Assembly (NCBI GenBank): GCA_033182465.1
Contig: CP137329.1
Coordinates: 682,001 to 746,000 of the forward strand
DNA from: Sanghuangporus weigelae
Taxonomy: Eukaryota; Basidiomycota; Agaricomycetes; Hymenochaetales; Hymenochaetaceae
Direction of reading: 5' to 3'
Length of the DNA stretch: 64,000 nucleotides
Part shown: piece by piece, positions 22,020 through 31,001 of the stretch
Layout of the letters: the number at the start of each line of letters is the position of its first letter
Position numbering within the stretch: position 1 is the first letter of the stretch
Program-made: the position numbers and the translations under genes
Notes under the pieces: model-generated
What the model was told of the DNA's origin: nothing
The model's input: only the letters and a program-made list of their open reading frames with translations
Databases searched by the model: none

Positions 22020-22031
22020 ATCTTTCGATCC
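22020..22031 (-). other. Candidate self-primer binding site of gypsy
   Basis: On the minus strand, two bases after the 5' LTR, GGATCGAAAGAT occurs. It is fully complementary to ATCTTTCGATCC within the LTR (22293-22304), about 28-34 nt downstream of the TATA-like box, where the transcript should start. This is the arrangement of Tf1/sushi chromoviruses, in which the 5' end of the RNA folds back as primer. I recognise no tRNA match. Confidence 0.7.
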
Positions 22032-22033
22032 AA

Positions 22034-23545
22034 TGTTAGGGAGTAGGCCCGGGGTTACACCGGTTCAATCCTTTTGCCTAAGCAGCGGTGTGTTGTGCAG
22101 AGGTGATCTTATCTACCCACGTCTGGCTGTACCACGCGGTCCCTTACTAGCCTTCTTAGTCACTGTCCGAGTTATGGATGCTTTCAGATACGAGGTAATA
22201 GTAAAGCAGATTGGGATTTCCAAGAGGCGTGATAGTACAAAGCACACAGTAATAGCTCGCTGTAGGGCAAGCTTTACACCAGTGTGTTAAGAGGATCGAA
22301 AGATGGGGAAATGAGGGCCTAATCCTACAACTATTTATGCTCCCAGATATTCCATTTTCCGTCCTATTTCTTACTCATCCTGTCTCCACTTTACTCCACT
22401 TTCCTCCACCATTACATCTGTTCCTTTGTCATCCTGCTGCGCTTCGCTCCACTTTGCTCCAATCTTTGTAAGGTCGTCTCCACTATGACAGAATTCTTTG
22501 GAGTTGCTGACTGAGACAATAGAGGTGGTGCTCCGATATGGAATGCTCCACTGTCAGTACTCCATAACGATGTCATTGCCGTCATTGAGTGGCATCTTTG
22601 CTCTTGGAGCGATGTAGGCTGCTCGGTATGTGATTCTTCGGAATTCATCTCGAGGTCCAGCGAGGGTAAGCATAACTCGCACGTCAGTGTTAAGGTGTCG
22701 GGTCGGTGTAGAGTATGGTCCAAGGCATATCATGAACTGCATAAGCTCTGCTGGTGGGTTCTGCTGGGTTCTGGTGACTAGCCATGCTTTGCCTTCGTAT
22801 CGTATATCTCGAATGTAGCGCCATATCCTTCGTTGTATAAGGAGTTGTAATTGCTTGGTTTCCAGGTTCGCATCTCTCGGTAAATAAAGGTTTGCCTGTA
22901 TCGTAGATGCTGGACATGGTGTGTGCAACTCCGGTCTATACCATCCAATCATTCTCCAAGTTATCGGGTTCGCAGTTCGAGGGGTCCGAGTTGTGATCGT
23001 GAGTTCCTCTCGTTTCTTGGGTACTATTGGGCTTGGTGGATTGGAATGCATTGTATCCTGAAGGTGTCGCTCGGTTTCGATGTGACAGTCACGCGTACCA
23101 ACCGTTGCCGTGCATACTAAGTAGTATACTTCATAAAGGACCATGTAAACTCGTGCACAGACTTGACAGTGCTGAAATGCCAGTGAGGTCTCCATAAACC
23201 TTATTAGCCTTTAGCCTTTTAGCGTTTAGGCTTTAGTAGTTGTGCTTCTGGACTTCTAAGAAGTTTGATCGCTTCTTTTGATCGAGGTCGCTCTGGTTGC
23301 TTGGTCGGCGGCGTTAGAGTGGTAGTCCGCGGTAATAGGCGGTCGGCGGTGTTAGCTGTTAACGGGATTACGTATCCGCTTCGGTGCTTCTAGCGCTCGG
23401 GTGGTAACGGGTTACTGTTGCCTAGGCCGCTCGATTGCTTGGGCCTTTGATAGCTGGCTTGGTTACCGGTCGCGTTTGGAAAGCTGATCGTGTAGATCTG
23501 TTGATCGTGTCGATCCTGATGCGAGTTTTTGAGCGGATCCTTTCA
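22034..23545 (-). repeat. 5' LTR of the gypsy element
   Basis: 1512 bp direct repeat of the 3' LTR. In element sense it contains a TATA-like box (22332-22338) and, about 30 nt downstream, the segment complementary to the primer-binding site (22293-22304). Its outer end is followed by GGAGA. Confidence 0.95.
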
Positions 23546-24035
23546 GGAGAGGGGTTCTGCAAGTGGGCATGAATGGCTGTTGCCTTACTCTACCATTGAA
23601 GGGCCTATCAATATGCCACAAGAACTTGTACACAGATACCTTCTGCACTTGCATGAATTATGCCACCTGAATTACATTTTTACATGGAGTATTTCATGAG
23701 TGGTGATTTTTCAATGGCCTGAGGATAGTTGTGAGGGATGGGTTGACAAGGTTGTCTGTTTTGTTCTGTCATGTATATACTATATTTCTCATACATTCTT
23801 ACACCGTTGGAAGCGCATTTTCGAGCACTTTTTTTACATAGCCATATCATATTTTTACATGCAGTATTGACCGAGAAATAGAGCACTCAATTCATTTTTG
23901 TTGTTCAAGGGCACGACATGTGTCAACAAATCACGTGATTTAGGCTTTTCTCATTACTTTTGCAAACGGCTGTAATAGCGCCCTGTGGTTGATCCACCGC
24001 AACCGAAGTTCAAGTTTGACGTTGTTCATCTCACA

Positions 24036-26109
24036 ATGACTTCCGATACACGAGATGAGTACGTTGTCTTCATACCAGCCAGCTCCACGAGTGGCCCTTT
24101 TGTGGTAGATGTACCAGAGAACGCGAGGGTGCAGGACTTGGTAAACAAGGTCTGTGAATCGAGGGACGGCAAAGAACTCGGGGATGAGAGGCCAATTGCC
24201 TTCAAGGTCATTGTCGTCGTTTCACTCCAGATTTCGTTATTCTGAACTGCGTCTACCGTGTGGTGTAGTTACCTTTGATCCAGAAGAGACGCTTCTGAGC
24301 CGTACCTCAACGTGGCTTCGCGGACAAGAAGCCAACTCGAAAATGTTACGTGCAAGAAGTCTGAGATCCTACTTCCCCAATGGACCCGCGCCCTCGAGGG
24401 ATGTGGACTGGAAGAAAATGGTGATAGATGTTGTAATCGTCACTAGCTCCAGTATGTCTTATGCACTCCGGTTCTATTAGTTATTAACAGCTGACCACAA
24501 TCATCTGTTACTGCTGAAGTAATGGAAAAGGACGACTTTGTGTACGCTCTTCCCGACATGAATGAATCTCGATTGATCGGAGGTGAGTTTCTCGTAGTTT
24601 GTTGTTGTTTGATCTCAACTCGGCCCTCCAGCGTCGCTCAAGAAGGCATCAGTTACCAATGAAATTAGATCGCCATCGGAGGTCGTCAAGGATCCAAGGC
24701 TTCTGAGGAATTGTGTTGAACATGCTGATCTGCATATTCATAGGCCAGCTTCAAACTTTGGCCCACATACCTCGTTGTTCAATCGTGCATTCGCTAGACT
24801 CAAGTACCGTTTAGAACATCTCGATGATTCCGCGATCTGGGTGCCTGAATTGGAGCCAGATTCCGAGCTATTGGGGATTTGCCATGAGTTCATGATTGAG
24901 TCTTGCGCCGTATTCGATGCGGAAGGTTCAAGAGAAATTCTCCTCAAACCGTTTTTCAAGCGGGTCCTCGGTGACGAGGGCGAGTACAAACAGCCGTTGC
25001 AGGATGGTTCGGCCAAGCCCAATGCTACTTGGGGATATCCGTTTCGTATTATTAAAGAAGACAAGAACGAGGATGGCTCGGGAGGGAACCCATCTGTACA
25101 AGGCAACATATCTTATAGGAAATCCGTCGCTCAGGATTCGGTACGTCCTGACAAATGCAATGAAACAAATTCTACTGATGACGACCCCATCTAGTACAAA
25201 CCATATCTAGCGAGATCTAATTGCCCTGCCATTATCATTGGAGTTATGGGCACTCGGATCGAAATTTCGACTGCTGTGTACATTGGCGGACTGTACGCTG
25301 ATAAGCTGATCTCTCAGGAACTGTACATCGATGCGTTCCAATCGAGGACGATTCTACGCCTGGGCCGTATTGCTATGGCATTACGTCTCTGCTATGGCGA
25401 ACTGGATGATCATTACAGATTTCTGGACCTTGGAGCAGACCCGACGACTAGACATCTGTATCCTGATCCGCTTCCTGTCGAAGGATCTGGACCGGTTCCG
25501 ATCCTGGAATATATGGGCAAATTGACGCATGGTGGTCAATGTATCCCAGTCGTACAAGGAGATCGTAATGATAAAGAAGCAGAACGCGAAAGACCATATG
25601 CTATATACCGAGCGAAGATGGTCGATTTGGACGGCAGGGTGGATGTCGTAGTCAAGTTTACTGCTTGGTATAACGAGACAGCGCATAGACTCCTGGAAGA
25701 GGCCGAACTAGCGCCCAAGTTACGCTACTTTGCTCGCCTTGTCAGTGGCCATTGTATGGTCGTGATGGATTACGTCGATAGCCCTCCACTGTCAGACAGC
25801 CCGAAGCAGGAGAACTACCTTGATATCTGCGAGCGCGTCGGCGAGGCGATTCAATTGCTTCATAACAAGAAACTCGTGTTCGGAGATCTGCGTCCTCAGA
25901 ACATCGTGCTCGACGCGAAGAAAAGACCGTTGCTTATCGACTTTGACTTCACGGGAATGCATGGGGTTGACAGGTATCCTGCGTCTTGGGATACGAAGGA
26001 GCACCACCCAGATGTACGACGGCACGGGATTATGTATAAGGAGCATGACGATTTCTTGCTGGACAAATTGAGACGACTTTTGAGGGACCATTATACGGAT
26101 TCTGGATGA
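24036..26109 (+). CDS. Crinkler-like kinase-domain protein, copy A (nearly whole)
   Basis: Almost identical to copy B in inverted orientation, with the same five-exon layout: a ubiquitin-like header exon, a W-L-R-G exon, a short Y-A-L-P-D exon, a middle domain and a kinase-like domain. The C-terminal part keeps V-V-K-F (lysine strand), F-G-D-L-R-P-Q-N (catalytic loop), I-D-F-D-F (metal-binding loop) and K-E-H-D, a motif common in fungal Crinkler-associated kinases. It looks nearly whole, with about one suspected break, so treat it as possibly inactive. Products of this class are secreted or toxin-like effectors in other eukaryotes; their role here is unknown. Confidence 0.6.
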
Positions 26110-26239
26110 ATTGATTCAATTGCTTCGCGATGCCCTAGCTTATCTCGAGGATTGGCACTCAATTTGCTTTTCGATGGTCAGTGATCTCGTAACTTTTGTA
26201 GACTTGTTTGTTCCAGACGAGGTGGATACGTAATGCGGT

Positions 26240-26283
26240 CTTTCTTTCTTTTTCTTTTTCTTTTTCTTTTTCTTTCCTTCTTT
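26240..26283 (+). repeat. Pyrimidine simple repeat (CTTTT/CTTTC)
   Basis: A short run of CTTTCTTTTT units lies downstream of gene A. The mirror copy (about 41364-41402) is shorter, consistent with slippage after duplication. Confidence 0.9.
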
Positions 26284-26291
26284 GTATTATA

Positions 26292-28001
26292 CAGACACGT
26301 GCCAAAAATACTCGCGGATCGCGAGCACGTGATGTTCGTGTCCGCACCCCCATAGTCTTGTACTCGTGTTTTTTGCGCAATTCACTCATTTTACTCGCCT
26401 CAAAATGCCTGGAAGTTGTAAGGGTGCACAAGAACTTAACGTGGCTGCAAAAAACCGCATTATTGGAGCTGTCAAAGTCGCAAAATTGTATGCTGAAGTC
26501 TCCCAGTCAGAACATGTACCTGAGTCTACGGTCTGCAGCATCTTTACTCGTTACAAAGCACGGGGCACAACCGAAAATTTACCTCGCTCTGGGAGGAATC
26601 CAAAGCTTTCTGAAACCGGGAATTGAAATCTGACAAGAATTGCACAAAAAAATCGACACATTCCATTTAAAGAGCTTGGAAATCTGGTGACACCCTCTGT
26701 CAGCCAGTCGACTGTTCGAAGAAAGCTTGCATCACAAGGCTACCATCGCAGAGTTGCGCAAAAGGGCCCATACCTTTCTGAAGTGGCCAAGGTTGCTCGT
26801 CTTAGATGGGCAGCACAGTTTCGAAAGGCTGGATGGCACTTTTTTGAAGATGTTGTATTTTCTGATGAATCTTACATTTACATTGGAGGAAGTGCTGGCC
26901 AAATTTTTGTCACTCGAAGAAAGGATGAGGAATTCAAGCAGGACTGCATGATACCCACTTTCAAGCAGTCCTCAGTTCGCATAATGGTTTGGAGCTGTAT
27001 CGCTTTGGGGTATAAGGGGCCATTGGTTTCTTTGCAGTATGAGGGGGGGGAAGGGAGGAGGGATGACCGCAAAGAAGTATCAGGAGCAGGTTCTGGATGG
27101 TCCAATGCTTAGTTTTTTTTCAGGCAGTTCAACAGAGGTGTCCCAGACTTCGCTTCCAGCAAGATAATGCACCCTGTCACACTGCAAAGATGACAAAGTA
27201 CTGGTTTCAGAAGCACAGGATATCACTTTTCCCTCATCCATCCAACTCTCCTGATGTTAGTCCAATCGAAAATGTCTGGAAGGACCTTAAAGGTGCCATA
27301 AATTGTTGTCCACATCATCCCACATCATACAATGAGCTTGAGAGGGCCATTCAGGAGGAATGGGAGAAGATTACACAGGAAAAGATTGACAAGTACATTA
27401 AATCTATGCCTTGACGTATTCATGCTGTTTTGGCTGCAAAAGGCGGTAGTACAAAATATTAGCTACAGAAACATCTTTTTATCACACTACTGATGCTGTA
27501 TCTGCAAAAAATTTGACTTGATTTGGTGCGGAATTGACAAAGAAACAAGCTGAACACTTGTGGTCGGACTACGAGGAGAAAACTGTCCCAAAAAGGAAGG
27601 TGCAGAGCGGCACCTAGAGAAAGTGATGTATTGACTTGTATCTACATACAAACAAAATCTGAAAAATTCATATATATGAAGCAGCTTACTTCCTAAGTTT
27701 ACCAATTTTTTTTTGGATTTTATTGATTAAGTGGAAGCCGAAATACTGAGTAATCTGCTCAAAGTTTCTGATGAGTGTCAAAATTTGACCTGTTGCACTT
27801 TGAAACCTTACCATATATTTTCCATTCAGCCAAATTTCACAAAATTCGAATCTTAAGTACAGTACATTACCAATATCCACAAGGTAAATTCGGATGGGCT
27901 AGATTTGAGTGGTTCATAATATTTATGCAAATCAATTCTGATGAGGTTGCAAGTTAAGTAGGTTAGAATGCCGATCCGTGAGTACTTTTGACATGTGACT
28001 G
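26292..28001 (+). mobile_element. Tc1-like DD34E transposon (1,710 bp)
   Basis: Imperfect terminal inverted repeats of about 29 bp (CAGACACGTGCCAAAAATAC at the left end) are flanked by TA at 26290-26291 and 28002-28003. The mirror arm has the empty site with one TA at about 41358-41359, which proves insertion after the inverted duplication. It carries one transposase gene. Confidence 0.9.
26405..27414 (+). pseudogene. Tc1-like transposase, two breaks
   Basis: The reading frame spans the usual length of about 335 codons without introns. The N-terminal helix-turn-helix pair ends in P-R-S-G-R-N-P-K. The catalytic core shows F-S-D-E-S, Q-Q-D-N-A-P-C-H-T and S-P-D-V-S-P-I-E-N-V-W with 34 residues between the second D and the E (DD34E). 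A TGA at 26624-26626 follows the first domain, and a frameshift falls near a run of eight G at about 27042-27049. With only two breaks it decayed recently, but this copy should not make active enzyme. Confidence 0.85.
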
Positions 28002-28204
28002 TACAGGGTTGAAATTTTGATATCACTTTCTGTAATGGTTTGCTTACCATATACTATGTACATGTTGTACATTCATTTATTCCTTTTGCACATTCACACG
28101 TCGGATGGCTTGTGACTTTAGGTAAGTACATCCTCAAAGGTGGTACGTGTGATGTGACTGCAGATCTTAAAATCCTGCAGGGTGCATTGTGGTTGACACT
28201 CACT

Positions 28205-28614
28205 AGCCCCTCTCAATTCATTGTAACGCCCAATTATAGCGCGGCATGGCTAGTTCACACGGGTGACCCACTGTCTCGGGTTGACTAGGAGGTTGGCTGG
28301 GACGTGCTTGGCTGCCTTATCTAGCAAAAATCCTGCAATCGCTAAAAACCACTCTTGAGTGGTTTTTAGCAGTCGGACTTTGAAACGAGCAGATATCAGC
28401 TTTCCATAAGTATCTTTCCTGTATCCTTCCTTGACCTACCAAATATGGGCATATAACACGATTGCGTGATCTTATTTTGAATATTAGTCATCTGATGACA
28501 GTCCAGCCTTTGTTCGGTCACATATGGTCACATTTCACTCGGCACCTAAGTTCCACCAAGCACATGCCGACGCGAGTTACAATCGGGACGCTTGCAACAG
28601 AATTGAGAGGGGCT
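28205..28614. mobile_element. 410-bp MITE with 15-bp inverted ends
   Basis: AGCCCCTCTCAATTC at 28205 is repeated inverted at the right end, with ACT on both sides (28202-28204, 28615-28617). The paralogous site upstream of gene C (about 36768-36775) lacks it. Inside is a perfect 13-bp-arm hairpin CTAAAAACCACTC...GAGTGGTTTTTAG (about 28342-28369). It has no coding capacity. The superfamily is uncertain; a 3-bp duplication fits CACTA or Harbinger-like elements. Confidence 0.75.
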
Positions 28615-28661
28615 ACTGTTGACTGACTCGACTCGACATTGACCTTGGCTCTCATCTCACA

Positions 28662-29050
28662 ATGTCTTCTGATTCGCGGCAAGTTTACACTGTATATGTG
28701 CCTTATACTTCTAAGGCTCGTTCCCACCTTCTAATTCTACCGAAAGACGCTGCAGTTCAGGACGTGGACGATGCTATTCGACGCCATGTGAAAGCCTTGC
28801 CTGATGACGAGGATATTATCATTTATAAGGTCATTATTTTGTCTCACGGAGATCTTAGCGATAGTCATATATCCTTACAGTGCAGCGTACTGTCACCAGA
28901 GCCAGGAGAAATGCTTTATGGCCTTGCTTCAGCCTGGCTTCGCTCGGCAAGAGACAGAGACATATTGTCACCATCGTCTGATCTCAGGATACATTCCCCC
29001 AATGTACCTACACTAGAGTGGATCTTGTTATTGTCACTTGCTCCAGTATG
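28662..29050 (+). pseudogene. Crinkler-like header fragment D (fossil)
   Basis: It matches the header and second exon of gene C closely, then loses similarity near 29050, so the middle and kinase-like parts are missing. It sits at the mirror position of gene C in the inverted duplication. Broken remnant. Confidence 0.75.
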
Positions 29051-31001
29051 TCTCTGTTATCAATGATCTGCGGATTCGCAAGGCGTAGTTTCGGCAGAAT
29101 GAGAACGTATCAGTACGTATGATCGTCAGGGTGTGCCCTTCGGGACGAGATCCATTCCCCTACCGAGGAAACACTGACATTCGTATATCTGACTCGTTCA
29201 TCATTATATTCGAACAATCTACACTTGATGATCAGACAGACCCCTTTACGCTGGGTACATCACTCCTGTATGGTGCTTTCACACGGAGAGATTGATAGAC
29301 AAGTCGCCATCGGGAGCAATTGCTGTATTTTTTTCATGCTTCCGTTTTTATTTGTTTGTTTTCCCCTCAGCCGCTTTCTTGTCAGCAGATGCGCTATCCG
29401 CTGCAGACTCGCATACCAAATCTGTTTCCTCTTTCCCTGTATATTCTGCCATGCTCTCAAGACCACAGCTGGGGAAACACTGGCACTCCTGTTTTTGCCG
29501 AGTTCAGTGTTGCAATATATCAGTGAACACTGAAATCCGCCTACGCTAGGTCTGTCAATTCCTTCTGCTTTTTTCTTTCACATATACATGGAGGGACTGA
29601 TAGACAAGTTGGAGTCGGGTTACTGTGCTTTCTCTTTATCTCAAAATCGATTTTTTTTTCTTTTTTGGTCGGCAGGATACGTTCTCTGCTGCAGACTTAG
29701 CAGTTCCTTCGCGTCTATACGATGTATTTTGTCATTGTGTCGTTCCAAGCTCACTAGTTTCGGAATGACCTTGGACAAATTCATCATTCAAGCAGTCTGG
29801 ACCGCCAAGCCACAAGCAGCAGCGCAACAACATACTATTTTATTTTATTTTGAGTAAGATTTGTATTGCACATCAGACAAGTATTTACGAGTATATGTGC
29901 GCAGGGATACTGGGTTCCCGCTTCAAAATACTAGAGTTGTACATAAGAAGCCTCTTCTGAGAAGGGTGACGGAAAGGGATATGGCAGTGGAGGTGACTGT
30001 CTATAACTATATACGAACACAGCAAAAACATACTATATATCATATACATGTACATTCGTCGGTGTACGAAATGGAATCCCTATTCATCACTACTTTTCAA
30101 ATCATTAAGTTTGGCAATTTATTCAATGTCTTTCACTAGGACCATGTATCAGCAGTATGTGTCGGTTTCCCCACGCGTTTTCGCCATTGATTATCACTTC
30201 GTTTCGACGTACGAGCGCGATTTTTTGCCTTACGACTCGGATACGCCTTACAGTACAGTATAGTTCGGTGCGATACGTTACATACCCAGCTGGATATGCT
30301 CGTACGCACGTACAGTACACATGTACTGTATCGTATGACAGACAAACAATGATAATGTTCGGTGATGAATCCTCGCAGAATTGAATGAGATGAAACGGGG
30401 ACGAATAAAAGTAAAATTGCAAAGCGAAGCACATAGACAGCGAACGACGGTGGCATTGATGAGTACGCTTGAACGAACGAACGACGGATCGGATGAAAGA
30501 GAGGAATGATACAGTGAGAACATGACATGTTTACAAAGAACGAAACGAAACGAAATAACGTAAGCAAGTCAAACGACAAGCGACCAATAAAAATCACAAG
30601 CACGAGTACACGTACAAACAAGAATTACCGGAGGCGTGAGACTGAATACATTGCCATCAAATTTTGTTCAATAGCGTTGAATAACAGTAGTGCAGTATGG
30701 AGCTGGGGTCTAGATGATGTACGTAAGACTACGGAGATGAATACGAAAATGCGGTGATCTACGAGTACTTGCTTGCTTAAGAATGTGTATACTATGATAT
30801 GGTGTTTGTTGCTGTGGTACAGAAGAGTTGAGATGAACTGAGTGGGGTTGAGTGGGTGGGTATGTCTAGTATCACCTGAGCGGAAGAATGAAACGATGAT
30901 GTGTGATATTGATGTGGTATCTCGATGATATGAATCGTTGAATTATCGATATGTCGTGAATCCGTGAATGAATAAATGGATGACTGAGTGGGTGGTTGGA
31001 C
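29051..31001. other. Intergenic stretch without recognised gene
   Basis: About 1.9 kb with no convincing frame. Two weakly similar segments about 300 bp apart (near 29284-29420 and 29584-29700, both with a GATAGACAAGT motif and a T-rich tract) suggest an old tandem duplication. A small palindrome GTACAGTACACATGTACTGT lies near 30309-30328. The 3' untranslated region of the host gene probably falls near 30700-31000. Confidence 0.5.

Larger units (their letters stand above)
11256..23545 (-). mobile_element. Ty3/gypsy chromovirus, looks whole (12,290 bp)
   Basis: Two 1512-bp LTRs (TG...CA on the plus strand) flank the element and GGAGA is duplicated at 11251-11255 and 23546-23550. All long frames read on the minus strand. 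The pol order is protease, reverse transcriptase, RNase H, integrase, chromodomain, as in fungal chromoviruses. The LTRs showed no differences in the stretches I compared, so the insertion is recent. Uninterrupted paralogous target sites with a single GGAGA are at about 62410-62420, 49585 and 1640. I saw no break in the main frames. Confidence 0.95.
1218..23972. mobile_element. Large TA-flanked TIR element, copy 1
   Basis: The ends are inverted: CAGCC(A/G)TTTGCAAAAGTAAT at 1218 and its complement ending at 23972, each next to TA (1216-1217, 23973-23974). Removing the nested gypsy element and its duplicated 5 bp leaves about 10.46 kb. The inverted arms run about 1.3 kb. Between them lie, in order, an outward-reading coiled-coil gene (minus), a Tc1-like transposase (plus), an AT-hook gene (minus) and a second coiled-coil gene (plus). 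The same layout recurs at 49166-63340. TA targeting and the DD34E transposase point to the Tc1/mariner superfamily. That the cargo genes belong to the element is inferred from their identical position in both copies. Confidence 0.8.
10370..23972. repeat. Right terminal inverted arm, copy 1, split by gypsy
   Basis: The arm runs 10370-11255 and resumes at 23551-23972, inverted to 1218-2525. The gypsy element and one copy of GGAGA interrupt it. It ends in CGGCTG at 23972 followed by TA. Apart from the insertion it matches the arms of copy 2. Confidence 0.8.

Noticed and set aside
28230-28310. tRNA-like stretch with a possible B box (GTTCACACGGGTGACCC)
   Set aside because: No cloverleaf could be folded with a matching acceptor stem and A box; it is the interior of a MITE.
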